A stretch of DNA of 64,000 nucleotides from Paraburkholderia dilworthii (GCF_000472525.1 NZ_AWZT01000012.1:62001-126000); one strand, 5' to 3'; positions 16,513 to 25,092 are shown, numbered from the stretch's first letter. A program made the numbers and translations. The notes: generated from the letters alone by a model not told the origin.

Positions 16513-17679
16513 TCATTCGTGGCGTTGCGAATCGGCCACCGCGAGGGCAGCATGCGCCCCCAGAATGCGATACAGCGCTTGCCTGGAGATGCCCAAAGCG
16601 GCCGCCGCATGACTCTTGTTTCCGTCGGCATTCACCAGCGCCGAGCGCACTTCGTCCACTGATGGCAGCTTCTTCTGCAGCCGGTCCTGCTTCGCGAAAG
16701 TGGACAGGTATGCGTTCGCTTTCGTCACCCGACTATGCCCGGCCGCTTCGACGACGCGCCGCATCGCTTCCCGGTGATCATTCGGATCCGGCCGATCGCC
16801 GGCACGCTTCACAGGTGATGGTACGCCAGCCACCCGCGCGTAGAGCGACTGAAGAAAGCCATGCCGCAAGCCGTGACTGGTGATCCCTAAGCCTTTTTTT
16901 GTTACGCCGTGTTTATCCAGAACGTAGTAGTACCAGTCCCGCCACTGCTTCAGCGTCCGGTCAGCGGGGACCGTCGAGCCGGTAAAGCCATTGCTCAGAC
17001 GCGCGGCTTCTTCAAGGATGTCCAGCCGCGCCTCGATAGGCACTTCCCGCGGTCGCCCACCCTTTGTGCCGCGCGTGACAGCGAGCGTCTGTGGGTTACG
17101 CGCCGCTTCTGCGGGCCGGAGCATGAAGCTCTCCTCCACGCGAAGGCCAAATGCCGCCTGTAACTTCAATTGCACCGCTGTATACGGACAGGTCTGCGCA
17201 ATCTCATCGATCTTCGCCGCTGCATTAATGCCGTGCGCTTCCCATGACTTGTCCTCCGTGGCGATGTAGCTACGCACCAGGCCGTGCTCGCGACGGTCTA
17301 CGTAGTTGGCCAGCGTGCCGACCAGATTCGGCTTAGACATCCAGCTCGCGAGAGCGCGGAGATACGTCAGCTTGTTTTCGACAGTGCCCCCACTTTGTTT
17401 GCACGCCACCCAATGCTTGACCAGAAATCTGACGTGCTTGTCTTTCAGGGACCACGGCGTCTGCAACGCATACCCGTGCTCCCTGAGTTCCATGAAGGCC
17501 TTGCATAACGCCGTCGCTCTTCTCTCCTGCGTCTTGATTGACAAGGCCTTGTTGCTGATGCGACTCGTGCTGTGAATCTCCGCGACATGGCTGTCAAAAA
17601 GTTGCAGCAAGGCGTCGCGGAACTCGGGAGTGAACCGGTACCCATTGACCACTGCACGTACATTAAGGATCGCTGCCAT
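16513..17679 (-). CDS. Tyrosine recombinase with C-terminal Fis-type helix-turn-helix
   Basis: The ATG at 17679 is preferred to a TTG 21 bases earlier. The product has a SAM-like N-terminal DNA-binding region, then the recombinase box: Arg in AAFGLRVEESFML, Lys in TRGTKGGRPREVPI, His-x-x-Arg in TSHGLRHGF, a GHSRVTKANAYLS block with His and the probable catalytic Tyr. After LPSVDEV the last 60 residues form a Fis-like HTH (DGNKSHAAAALGISRQALYRIL). It may have brought the 13.9-16 kb cargo or act in plasmid resolution. A terminator follows it. Confidence 0.85.
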   Translation of the reverse strand: MAAILNVRAVVNGYRFTPEFRDALLQLFDSHVAEIHSTSRISNKALSIKTQERRATALCKAFMELREHGYALQTPWSLKDKHVRFLVKHWVACKQSGGTVENKLTYLRALASWMSKPNLVGTLANYVDRREHGLVRSYIATEDKSWEAHGINAAAKIDEIAQTCPYTAVQLKLQAAFGLRVEESFMLRPAEAARNPQTLAVTRGTKGGRPREVPIEARLDILEEAARLSNGFTGSTVPADRTLKQWRDWYYYVLDKHGVTKKGLGITSHGLRHGFLQSLYARVAGVPSPVKRAGDRPDPNDHREAMRRVVEAAGHSRVTKANAYLSTFAKQDRLQKKLPSVDEVRSALVNADGNKSHAAAALGISRQALYRILGAHAALAVADSQRHE

Positions 17680-17700
17680 CGTTGACGCTCCGCGCGACAA

Positions 17701-18650
17701 AACCGCTGCTGTGTTGTTCGTCGCCGCCGCGTCACGGCATCCCTACCTGATGCCATCTCGACACAGCGGCTATCCATTTTTTTTGCCGCTTGCGCGGCTT
17801 CGCCTGATCCCCGGCGTCGGGTTACTGCCTTTTGCTGCCTTCCTGACCTTTAGCGATTTCCACCGATCAACCAGATGCATGGGAAGAACATGCGGTCCGA
17901 CTGTCCACTCTGCCGCGTGCCGGCGTGAGTTGCGCTTCGCGCAATCCACCTCCGGCTGTTGCGCCTGACTTCGCGTCAAAGGCGCTGCGGATTGCTCCGC
18001 GTGTGTGCAGCTTCGTGGCCACCCTGCCAGCGTGACGCATTGCGCGTCTGGGCACGCTCCGCTTCGCGGTAGCGCACCCTGCTAGTGCCGGGCAATACCT
18101 GATACGCGTTGTTTTACGGCCGCGCGCGCCGTGTCCTCTTCCGTCAGGGAATCGCGGTTCTCCGGTGTTTTCCGGACCGCATGAGTTCCCCCGCCCCCAA
18201 GCACGTTCATCTCAGCCGCGGTGTATCGGGCTTCGTGAACGCACCCAGCATTCGCTGAAAGGGCGTGTGCAGACGCGATGAACATGCGGAAGTGTCCGGT
18301 GTCCGGTCTCTCCACATGTCCTCATTGCGTCACATCGCGGCAAACCGCCGCTGATCGTATGGATATCGCACTGTCCAGTGGTCCTCATGGTGGACCATCA
18401 TGGACTTGATCTGATTCAGAAAAAGGCCGCATCAGTGTGCGACCCGGTCAACTTGGTGTTTCTGGCCCGTTGCGGGCCTGGAGTATGGACGAGCGAGTGC
18501 CTCGCACTCGGCTTCGATGCGTCAGGGACGCGGTAGGTGTGCCTAGCATAGACCGGCAATGTCGCAAGTTTCCCGTCGAAAGCTGGACGGAACCAGTGGG
18601 CTTTCGTCGACTTGACTTTGCTAGCGCTTGGATAGACTGGAAGCCAGGCA
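17701..18650. other. Long non-coding stretch with GC-rich inverted repeats
   Basis: About 950 bases between the integrase and the actin-gene operators. Several short complementary GC-rich tracts (around 17920-18080) could form hairpins. A minus-strand frame at 18082-18315 (its last part starting MNVLGGGGTHAV) might be a tiny gene, but I cannot support it. The dispersed element at 18514 is here. Confidence 0.4.
18514..18536. repeat. Dispersed GCGTC-AGG-GACGC element, copy 3
   Basis: TCGAT followed by GCGTC(AGG)GACGC and GGTAGG, nearly identical to copy 1 at 4708. It lies about 120 bases before the first palindromic operator of the actin-like gene. Confidence 0.6.
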
Positions 18651-18651
18651 C

Positions 18652-18673
18652 AACTGATAGAAAAGTGTCAGTT
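18652..18673. promoter_or_regulatory. Operator-like palindrome O1 upstream of the actin-like gene
   Basis: AACTGATA-GAAAAG-TGTCAGTT, an imperfect palindrome with 8-bp arms and a 6-base centre. Sixteen of its bases recur exactly at 52946. Confidence 0.7.
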
Positions 18674-18702
18674 CGATCCGATAGTCCCGGCGCGTCGGCA
18701 CA

Positions 18703-18724
18703 AACTGACACTTAAGTGTCAGTT
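18703..18724. promoter_or_regulatory. Operator-like palindrome O2 (perfect)
   Basis: AACTGACA-CTTAAG-TGTCAGTT, perfect over 22 bases, centre 51 bases from O1. Confidence 0.75.
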
Positions 18725-18760
18725 GTCTGATAGTTCGTCGGCCCCTCGCGAAGGAAGCGA

Positions 18761-18788
18761 CTTAACTGACACTTATCTGTCAGTTAAG
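18761..18788. promoter_or_regulatory. Operator-like palindrome O3
   Basis: CTTAACTGACA-CTTATC-TGTCAGTTAAG, 11-bp perfect arms around a 6-base centre, 61 bases from O2 and 42 bases before the TTG start of the actin-like gene. Probably autoregulatory binding sites that may also serve as the partition site of the actin-type system. Confidence 0.75.
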
Positions 18789-18830
18789 TACCACTTCGTC
18801 GCGTGGACCACCTTAGTGAATGGAGTCATC

Positions 18831-19850
18831 TTGAAAACCTCGGTCTTCGCAATCGACGTCGGTTACGGCAATACGAAATACGCGCACCGCGCCAGCAACG
18901 GCGCCATTGCAACTGGCATGTTCCCATCGCTCGCGCCGCTCTCAGCAAGCGATTCGATCGCCATCCATGGCGGCGATGTACACAAAGCCGGCGCCGTTAC
19001 GACGATCGTTGTTAGCGGCATCGAATATCAGGTCGGGCCAGACGTTTTCCTCGACGCTGCCTATGGCAAGACCGGTCGTACACTGTCCAATGACTTCGTC
19101 GCTTCCAAAAGCTACGACGCTCTCCTATTCGGTGCGTTTCACTTCGCGCAAGTAACTCATGTTGAACGGCTGATGCTCGGCTTGCCCGTTCACACCATGA
19201 GCAAATACGCCGGTGAGCTTCGCGACCGGCTCTCCGGGAAAACCCACAATTACGGCCCCGGTCGAGTAACGGTCGACAAGGTCGTCGTGATTCCGCAGCC
19301 GCTCGGCTCTCTCGTTGCGGCCTCGGCGAACCGCCAGAGCGAATTCGGCCGCGATAGCGCGCATCTGGTCATTGACGTTGGATATTTCACCACCGACTGG
19401 GTATACGCCAATGGATTCACCATGGACGACAGGCGTAGCAACGGTATGCCTGGCGGCGTGTCGCAGGTCTATCAACGCATCGCGCAGCTCATCAGCAAAG
19501 ACCAGGGAGATAAGGTCGACGCCATCGAGCTTATCGATAAGGCGTTGCGGGAGCAAAAGCCGTACATATTTTACGGTAACGAAATCGACCTCCTCCCGTA
19601 TCTGGAGAAGTCACAGCCTGTTATCGCCGGAGTGGTCGACGAGATCAAGAACATTGTCGGCCCACTAACGAGTGTGCGTTCGATCGTGCTGTCAGGCGGC
19701 GGCGCCTCGCTGTACGCGCCCGCCATACGGAAGGCCTTCCCGCGGGTGAGGATCGAGGTCATCGAGGCACCCTGCACCGCCAACGCAAAAGGCTTCCTGA
19801 TTGTCGGCGAAGCAGGTCTCACCCGCGAGCGGGCAGCCGCGAAAGCATGA
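18831..19850 (+). CDS. Actin-like plasmid segregation protein (PRTRC system protein D / ParM-StbA type)
   Basis: A TTG start at 18831 is chosen because GGAG lies 7 bases upstream and the product then begins LKTSVFAIDVGYGNTKY, the phosphate-1 loop of actin-like ATPases. Further signs are VIDVGYFTTDWVYANG (phosphate-2 loop) and IVLSGGGASLYAPAIRKAF (adenosine motif). The 340-residue protein should polymerise with ATP to push plasmid copies apart. It is followed in ATGA overlap by a small gene, a typical place for the adaptor. The three palindromes upstream suggest tight autoregulation. Confidence 0.85.
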   Translation: MKTSVFAIDVGYGNTKYAHRASNGAIATGMFPSLAPLSASDSIAIHGGDVHKAGAVTTIVVSGIEYQVGPDVFLDAAYGKTGRTLSNDFVASKSYDALLFGAFHFAQVTHVERLMLGLPVHTMSKYAGELRDRLSGKTHNYGPGRVTVDKVVVIPQPLGSLVAASANRQSEFGRDSAHLVIDVGYFTTDWVYANGFTMDDRRSNGMPGGVSQVYQRIAQLISKDQGDKVDAIELIDKALREQKPYIFYGNEIDLLPYLEKSQPVIAGVVDEIKNIVGPLTSVRSIVLSGGGASLYAPAIRKAFPRVRIEVIEAPCTANAKGFLIVGEAGLTRERAAAKA

Positions 19851-20215
19851 ACGGGAAGTTCGACATGAAGCTGGTCATCGACGCGGTGACCACCCCGCTT
19901 CTGCATGCCCGGCTGAGCGAGGCATCGTCGTACCGGGAACGCGCGGCAATCCTCCGCTCTCTCGCGGAAGCCGCCTTGCGCGAGAGCGGCAGTTCAACGG
20001 GCAAGACTGCTTATCCGGCGACGCCGTCGGCAGCCTTGCCGTCCCACGGCGAGTACCCGGTCGCGTCGCCCGGTCAACGGGAGCTGCCCAGGCGCGTTGA
20101 GACGGATACAGCTCCAAGCTTGCGATCTGCAGCCCCTTCGGGTGTGAGCGAAGGTGACGTCGCCCAGGCTTTCGACGTCGACGGCATCAGCGAAGCGTTC
20201 GGCGCGTTCGGCTGA
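19847..20215 (+). CDS. Putative adaptor or partner of the actin-like protein
   Basis: 122 residues, start ATG overlapping the actin gene's stop. The N-terminal 45 residues are helical (LVIDAVTTPLLHARLSEAS, RAAILRSLAEAAL) and the rest is a disordered Ser/Pro/Ala linker ending in a short acidic helix (VAQAFDVDGISEAFGAFG). Position and layout match a ParR/StbB-like partner that would bind the upstream palindromes, but no ribbon-helix-helix motif is evident. Confidence 0.55.
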   Translation: MNGKFDMKLVIDAVTTPLLHARLSEASSYRERAAILRSLAEAALRESGSSTGKTAYPATPSAALPSHGEYPVASPGQRELPRRVETDTAPSLRSAAPSGVSEGDVAQAFDVDGISEAFGAFG

Positions 20216-20319
20216 GCGCGCCTTGACTTCTCTGCGGGGATACGAAGATAGGTCATGACATCGGGATACGCGGCGCGCCGCGCCGTGCACCGGTGCAACG
20301 CTATGATATCGGAGGAGTT

Positions 20320-20475
20320 ATGCTTGAACTGATTGAAATCCTGCACACCGGTCTGCCGCTCAGCGAACCTCGCTCGTGGCTGTTGATCGCCACGGTCCTT
20401 GCAGCGTGTGTCGCAGGTTGGTATAGCGGCGACGTCGCTGCGTGGTACGCAAGCCGCAACAAGGACGCTGAATGA
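20320..20475 (+). CDS. Small single-pass membrane protein
   Basis: A 51-residue product from the ATG at 20320, which follows GGAGGAG. One membrane helix (WLLIATVLAACVAGWYSG) follows a short amphipathic N-terminus. Its stop overlaps the next start (ATGA), so the two small membrane proteins are coupled. Function unknown. Confidence 0.55.
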   Translation: MLELIEILHTGLPLSEPRSWLLIATVLAACVAGWYSGDVAAWYASRNKDAE

Positions 20476-20735
20476 TGGATGCTATCGACCGGCTGGTACC
20501 CTACTACAGGAAGTTCACCGCTCTCCCGTTTCTGGCACGGCGTGCGATCATCTTCGCGCTGTCGATCTTCGTCTGGATCATTGGTGCGACGCTGGTGAAC
20601 TTGCATGTCAATGCTGATTTCTGCGCGTTGATTCTTATCGCAGGGGGTGTGGGCGCCATGTGGTCCACCGACCTCTGGCGGCTCTGGAAACCCTTCTTCT
20701 ACATCGTTCTTGTCTGCCTCGCGATAATGAAATGA
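20472..20735 (+). CDS. Small multi-pass membrane protein
   Basis: 87 residues with two or three hydrophobic segments (IIFALSIFVWIIGATLV, ADFCALILIAGGVGAMW, FFYIVLVCLAIM). ATGA overlap with the preceding small membrane protein. Function unknown; both genes end at a strong terminator. Confidence 0.55.
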   Translation: MMDAIDRLVPYYRKFTALPFLARRAIIFALSIFVWIIGATLVNLHVNADFCALILIAGGVGAMWSTDLWRLWKPFFYIVLVCLAIMK

Positions 20736-20755
20736 ACGCGTACGACGGACGAAAA

Positions 20756-20789
20756 AAAACGGCTCCACCATACCTGGTGGAGCCGTTTT
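20756..20789. terminator. Bidirectional terminator
   Basis: A 12-bp stem (ACGGCTCCACCA/TGGTGGAGCCGT) with a TACC loop, flanked by A8 on the left and TTTT on the right, so it ends both the plus-strand actin operon and the minus-strand gene at 20801. Confidence 0.9.
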
Positions 20790-20800
20790 GCTTTACATGA

Positions 20801-21025
20801 TCAATGCGATCGGGGCATTGCAGTAACAAGAAGGCGATGCGCGCAAAAGTCCCACGCGTCAACAAAGGACTGGTCGCGGCACGCGTAAGCGGTGTTGCCC
20901 TGAGCAGTGCGGTCAATCACGTCGAACGCAACTGCCTCAGACTTCCCCACGCGCTGTCGACCGCCCTCCGCGCCGTTCGTTGCGACGATTGCAAAGCCAC
21001 CCACGAGAACCTGGAACGAAGCCAT
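20801..21025 (-). CDS. Small hypothetical protein
   Basis: 74 residues starting MASFQVLVGGFAIVATNG with TATGGAG 10 bases upstream. It is preceded by a leader hairpin and followed by the terminator at 20756, which supports a real single gene. No recognised domain. Confidence 0.55.
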   Translation of the reverse strand: MASFQVLVGGFAIVATNGAEGGRQRVGKSEAVAFDVIDRTAQGNTAYACRDQSFVDAWDFCAHRLLVTAMPRSH

Positions 21026-21060
21026 TTTCTACTCCATAGAATTTGGCCCGACGAGACATT

Positions 21061-21086
21061 CCCCAATGGGGAGTATCCCCACCGGG
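21061..21086 (-). promoter_or_regulatory. Leader hairpin copy 4
   Basis: Minus strand CCC-GG-TGGGGA-loop-TCCCCA-TT-GGGG, 36 bases upstream of the gene at 20801-21025. Confidence 0.5.
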
Positions 21087-21112
21087 CAAGTTGAAGAAGT
21101 GCGGCCGTAGCC

Positions 21113-21147
21113 GCGGAAAAAAAAGAAGTCGCCTAAGCTGCGGCGAC
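21113..21147 (-). terminator. Terminator overlapping the primase stop codon
   Basis: Minus strand GTCGCC, 8-base loop containing the TAA stop of the primase-like gene, GGCGAC, then a T8 run. Confidence 0.75.
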
Positions 21148-22272
21148 CAGCTCAGAGCGAGCGACAGACACCTGCGGCGGCGCCACAGGATTCACACGAT
21201 TCGCTGATCGCGCGCACCACTGATCGGCAAAGTCTGTTCCGCGGATACGGGGGCGATGGACGAAGACCGTGAAGCCCTCTGTCCGCAGGCGCTTGGCCAG
21301 TTCAAGCCCGCCTGCCACGCCCACCGACTGCCCTGTCTTCGGATTGATATTGTCGAAGTCAACGAAGATGTGCACGACCCGAATGCCCAGCCCTTCCGGG
21401 ACAACGAACTGTCGCAGCAGTCCGATGTTCAGGCAGTACCACATCGGGACGCCGGATTCCATGTACGCCCCATACGCCGACTCGAGACCTTCTGCGACGC
21501 CGATCTCACCATTCACCGGTTCCATCAGCCGCACAGCACCGCCTCCCAGCGGGTTGAGCGTCAGGTCGTTGAGCTTCGAGTCGAGGATCTCTCCATCACC
21601 CGAAACGATCCGTGCCTTGGAGGGCGTGGATCGCTCCAGATAGGTGCGATGCAGTGTTCCGAGTCGACCATCGGGCAGCTCGAACCACGCGAGAATGCCC
21701 GGCCAGCTGCCGATGACTTTCCTGCCGTGCCAATACTCCAGCATGCCAAGCCGCAAGGCCTGCGACGGCGCGACGCTAAGCCCGGGAACGCGAGCGCCCA
21801 GGTAACGCATCACGAGGTCGCCGTGGCACACGGGTTTTGCTGCATCCCACATCGACGTAAGCCTGTTCGAAATGAACTTCGCGTCAGGCTTACGCCTGGG
21901 CTTCGGCGGGTTAGCTGCATCAACACGACGCGTGGGCCGTGGCACGATGCCGCCATCCAGCTCGCACATCAGTCGATACAGCCCTATCCGGTTGAGACGT
22001 GTGATTAGCTGCAGGCCGTCACCAGCCGCGGGCTTGCCGTTGTTGCATTGACGGCAGACCCAATCTCCCCGCCCACGCTTGTTATCGTAGGTGAAGCGAT
22101 CAGTTCCTCCGCACATCGGACACGCGCATGCATTGCCGGTAAGACGGTCTGCAGGCACCCCGTAGCTCATCAGGAGCGAAATCCATTGCTCCGGGGAACG
22201 CGAGAACCCGGCCAGCGCGCGCTGAAGCCACGCGTATTGGTCTGGCGTAAGCTCTTTTGCTCGTACAGTCAT
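21133..22272 (-). CDS. Toprim-domain primase-like protein with zinc-binding N-terminus
   Basis: 379 residues. Residues about 48-80 form a primase zinc ribbon (CACPMCGGTDRFTYDN, then DWVCRQCNNG). A Toprim fold follows near 255-340, with the acidic motif IGVAEGLESAYGAY and VHIFVDFDN, then FTVFVHRP and GTDFADQW. This fits P4/DnaG-type primases of mobile elements without a helicase domain. It would prime lagging-strand or transfer replication. It lies just downstream of the SSB gene, consistent with a plasmid DNA-metabolism operon. Confidence 0.85.
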   Translation of the reverse strand: MTVRAKELTPDQYAWLQRALAGFSRSPEQWISLLMSYGVPADRLTGNACACPMCGGTDRFTYDNKRGRGDWVCRQCNNGKPAAGDGLQLITRLNRIGLYRLMCELDGGIVPRPTRRVDAANPPKPRRKPDAKFISNRLTSMWDAAKPVCHGDLVMRYLGARVPGLSVAPSQALRLGMLEYWHGRKVIGSWPGILAWFELPDGRLGTLHRTYLERSTPSKARIVSGDGEILDSKLNDLTLNPLGGGAVRLMEPVNGEIGVAEGLESAYGAYMESGVPMWYCLNIGLLRQFVVPEGLGIRVVHIFVDFDNINPKTGQSVGVAGGLELAKRLRTEGFTVFVHRPRIRGTDFADQWCARSANRVNPVAPPQVSVARSELVAAA

Positions 22273-22553
22273 GAATCACTCTCCTTGAAGTAAGTGGGTT
22301 TGGTCGGTGCCTGAGACAGGCGTGAAAACGCGTGCTCAAAAAAGCGGTCCGCGCACGAGCGGGCGGCTTTTCTCAGCAGACGTGCTATGAGGTAAGAGAA
22401 TCGCGAGAACCGCTGGGCAGAAGATCCGTCGCACGACACACCCGAAGGTGTGCCGTTGCGATGGTGAGGAGATACGGGAGTGAAGCTGACAGATCGGTGA
22501 GTGTTTCCGGGATCAGATTGCAGACCGCGAAGTCCCGTAAATACGGGGATCAT
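22269..22553 (-). CDS. Possible small protein between ssb and the primase-like gene
   Basis: A 94-codon frame whose TGA overlaps the primase ATG (ATGA), which hints at coupling. The product is basic and Arg/Ser-rich with no recognised family, and the start context is weak. It might simply be a spacer between the two operon genes. Confidence 0.3.
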   Translation of the reverse strand: MIPVFTGLRGLQSDPGNTHRSVSFTPVSPHHRNGTPSGVSCDGSSAQRFSRFSYLIARLLRKAARSCADRFFEHAFSRLSQAPTKPTYFKESDS

Positions 22554-22578
22554 TCCGACATCATTCCTTTAGTAATCC

Positions 22579-23124
22579 TTAGAATGGTATGTCGTCATCC
22601 ATGTCGTCGAATCCGCCGCCCGCTGGTGCTCGCATACCGCCACCGCCACCATGCGAAGGTTGTGGAGGCTGAGCACGAGTACCAACGTCATCAGCCGCGC
22701 GGGATCCAGTGGAGCGGGACGCAGCCGCCGGGCGCTGAGCGCGACCGCCGGCTCGCTGCTCGAAGCCACCATCGCCGTCGTCTTCACTGCGACGACCGCC
22801 AAGCATCTGCATCTGCTCAGCCACGATCTCAGTGGAGTAACGATCGGTGCCATCCTGCGCCTGCCACTTGCGCGTCCGGATACGGCCTTCGATATAGACC
22901 GACGAACCCTTTTTCAGATATTCCGAAACGATTTCGGCAAGCCGACCAAAGAAGGAAACACGATGCCATTCCGTTGCTTCCTTCATTTCGCCCGACGCCT
23001 TGTCCTTGTAGCGGTCAGTTGTTGCCAGTCGAATGTTAGCCACAGCGTCGCCGCTAGGGAGATAACGAACTTCGGGATCAGCGCCGAGATTGCCGACGAG
23101 GATCACCTTATTTACAGATGCCAT
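22579..23124 (-). CDS. ssb: Single-stranded DNA-binding protein
   Basis: 181 residues. The N-terminal OB fold is canonical ([55 protein letters not shown]), followed by a Gly/Gln/Ala-rich linker and the acidic tip DDMDDDIPF that recruits partner proteins. It binds single-stranded DNA in plasmid replication, repair or transfer. It sits between the OB-like gene upstream (11 bases away) and the primase. Confidence 0.97.
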   Translation of the reverse strand: MASVNKVILVGNLGADPEVRYLPSGDAVANIRLATTDRYKDKASGEMKEATEWHRVSFFGRLAEIVSEYLKKGSSVYIEGRIRTRKWQAQDGTDRYSTEIVAEQMQMLGGRRSEDDGDGGFEQRAGGRAQRPAAASRSTGSRAADDVGTRAQPPQPSHGGGGGMRAPAGGGFDDMDDDIPF

Positions 23125-23135
23125 TTGAATTACCT

Positions 23136-24005
23136 CTATTTAGTGATTGACCAGAGCCATTTGTCCCACATGACCGGCTTGCCGTCCTTGACCATTGCCG
23201 AGCCATCCGCCCTGATTGCAGGTACCTTGATCTTGCGAAGGCGCCTGACAGACACAACGTCACCGACTACACACCTGCATTCAGCTATGGCCTCCTTCAA
23301 GCCCTCGCCTTGCAGTGTCCGCTTGCCGGACGTGGTGTCGATATGAATGGCAAACGACTTGTAGAACCGCCCCGGCTTCTTCCGGTCGGGAAACCTCTCT
23401 TCGCCCCAGGAAACAATCCGGCCGACCACCGTAGATGCGTCCACCGACTGTTCGCGACGCTGGCGCACCGGGCTCACGTCGCCGGCGTCGAAGCGTTCTT
23501 CCTCCGTCTCCGGAAGTGGTGATCGGGAGCCGTTGCCGGAGACTTCCGGCGTCGCCTTCACTGCAGGGCTCATGACAGTGTCGTTTCCCTGGCGTATGGC
23601 GGTAGCAATAGCGATCTTGAGCGGACAACGATGGACAGCCACCTTGGACCAGTGAGGCTCGAGGTCAGGCACGATCTTCATGCCAAACTCGGTCTCTTCC
23701 GTGCGGTCGTCGAAAGCCGGCGTGAACTGGACGATGTGGTCGCCCTCGTCCACAAACAGATGCGGCGTATCGCCTATCGTTACTACCGTTTCGTTGACGG
23801 CGCCCTGTCCCACGACGCTTGCGGCTGTACCGTTATCAGGAGCAGCAGCCGCGGTCGACGTCATCGGCGACATCGCTGGTTCCGGTGACGGCTGTTTTGG
23901 GGGATGTTGAATGGCAGATTTGCCCGGGAAGAGATCCGCGAGCACGCGGGTCAAAAGTGTCGCAGTGTTTCGCACGATGCCTCCTATAGCAGGGTGCCGA
24001 AGCAC
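23136..24005 (-). CDS. Hypothetical protein with a relaxase/primase-tail-like C-terminal domain
   Basis: 289 residues. The first 190 are poorly conserved and partly low-complexity. The C-terminal about 95 residues ([59 protein letters not shown]) resemble the OB-like module at the end of many plasmid relaxase and primase proteins (GRVVAxGxAPY, WGVDLERA, GDxVxL). It may therefore act with SSB and the primase, but this comparison is loose. It overlaps the preceding gene by 22 bases. Confidence 0.5.
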   Translation of the reverse strand: MLRHPAIGGIVRNTATLLTRVLADLFPGKSAIQHPPKQPSPEPAMSPMTSTAAAAPDNGTAASVVGQGAVNETVVTIGDTPHLFVDEGDHIVQFTPAFDDRTEETEFGMKIVPDLEPHWSKVAVHRCPLKIAIATAIRQGNDTVMSPAVKATPEVSGNGSRSPLPETEEERFDAGDVSPVRQRREQSVDASTVVGRIVSWGEERFPDRKKPGRFYKSFAIHIDTTSGKRTLQGEGLKEAIAECRCVVGDVVSVRRLRKIKVPAIRADGSAMVKDGKPVMWDKWLWSITK

Positions 24006-24412
24006 ATGCGGCGCAGTTCGCGAAGATCACGCTCGAGCAGCGGCGTGGTCAGGATCACGTCCTGCATTGTCTCCGGGTCAACGCCGTTGACCTTGCACAC
24101 ATAGATATAGGGCAAGGCGCCCTGCCAGTAACCCATGATCCATCCGAGGGTTGCGTGATAGTCGTCGATGTCGATCTTGCGATTGCGAAGTCGCTCGGAA
24201 AGCAGCGCCGCACAATCCATCAGCGACTCCGGCATGCTGTCGCCGCGGCGGCTGTCGCTCGCGAGAGAGATCAACGCATCGATCATCTTTTCGCGAACCG
24301 CGTCGGCCCACAGATGGGGGTCAGGCAAAGGCTCAGGCTTGGGAGGGGTAACGACAACCGGCGATGACTCGCCGAACATGTCCAGCTGCCAGGCAGCCAC
24401 ATGCATTTCCAT
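23984..24412 (-). CDS. Hypothetical protein
   Basis: 142 residues, mostly helical in the C-terminal two thirds (LWADAVREKMIDALISLAS, YHATLGWIMGYWQGALPYIY). ATG follows CCGGAG and a leader hairpin. It heads the operon that continues with the OB-like gene, ssb and the primase. No recognised family. Confidence 0.6.
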   Translation of the reverse strand: MEMHVAAWQLDMFGESSPVVVTPPKPEPLPDPHLWADAVREKMIDALISLASDSRRGDSMPESLMDCAALLSERLRNRKIDIDDYHATLGWIMGYWQGALPYIYVCKVNGVDPETMQDVILTTPLLERDLRELRRMCFGTLL

Positions 24413-24445
24413 GAGATTGCTCCGGTGGTGCCGGCAATCTCATGT

Positions 24446-24476
24446 CCCATGACCGGGAATGGGATTCCCGGCGGGG
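24446..24476 (-). promoter_or_regulatory. Leader hairpin copy 5
   Basis: Minus strand CCCC-G-CCGGGAA-loop-TTCCCGG-TCA-TGGG, about 35 bases before the start at 24412. Confidence 0.5.
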
Positions 24477-24536
24477 TAAGGTGCCGTCACCAGGGCGGAA
24501 GCCCAAGGTGACGGTAGGTTCTTGCGGTGACCCGAC

Positions 24537-24896
24537 TTACTGGGTACCGGTCTTGAAAGGAATGACGACGGCCGACTTGGCGTATTGCTTTGCCGGCGCA
24601 GGCGCTGCAACGCTGTCATTCGCTGCGGCCGAAGCGGTTACGTTTTCGACGCTTCCACTTGCGGCCATCTGACGGGATGCAAGCTTTTGCGCTTCTGCGC
24701 GTGCAGCTTCAGCTTCGGCTTCCGCTGCTTCGATTGCCTTCGCCTTTTTCTTCATCTCCACCATCACCCAGCGTGCGCTGAGCAGAAGAAGGAATGCAGC
24801 GACGACAAATGAGATCGTCGCGAAATACACGACGAAGCACAGTGCGACCAGCTTGCCAGGCGAGGTGATAGCGTTTCTAAACAGAACTTTCAGCAT
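24537..24896 (-). CDS. Membrane protein with coiled-coil tail
   Basis: 119 residues: one or two membrane helices at about 16-45 (LVALCFVVYFATISFVVAAF) followed by an Ala/Glu/Lys heptad region (KKKAKAIEAAEAEAEAARAEA) and a polar C-terminus. CTGGAG lies 8 bases before ATG. Function unknown. The gene is preceded by the dispersed element at 25093 and the palindrome at 25218. Confidence 0.6.
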   Translation of the reverse strand: MLKVLFRNAITSPGKLVALCFVVYFATISFVVAAFLLLLSARWVMVEMKKKAKAIEAAEAEAEAARAEAQKLASRQMAASGSVENVTASAAANDSVAAPAPAKQYAKSAVVIPFKTGTQ

Positions 24897-25092
24897 TTTT
24901 CTCTCCAGAAAAATTCACAAAGGAATGTCCGGACAACGTCCGGGGGTTTCGATGCTCAACGAGCAAGGAAACTCGGCGCCATGCGCTTTCGTCCGCGTCC
25001 GGCTTTTGGGGGGCGCGCACGGAAGGGCTGGCGTGTTGTCACGTCAGGCGGGGAAGGTAAGGAATAGGCGCGCGAGGGCCTGCACGCTACTT

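Noticed and set aside
18082-18315. Small minus-strand gene
   Set aside because: Open frame without a clear ribosome-binding site or recognisable product; kept only as a note in the non-coding stretch.
17701-18650. tRNA or rRNA gene as integration target for the recombinase at 16513
   Set aside because: No cloverleaf or TPsiC-like GGTTCGAATCC sequence was found in the flanks.
18652-18788. Rho-independent terminators
   Set aside because: The palindromes lack T-runs, share one sequence and are regularly placed upstream of a gene, which fits binding sites.
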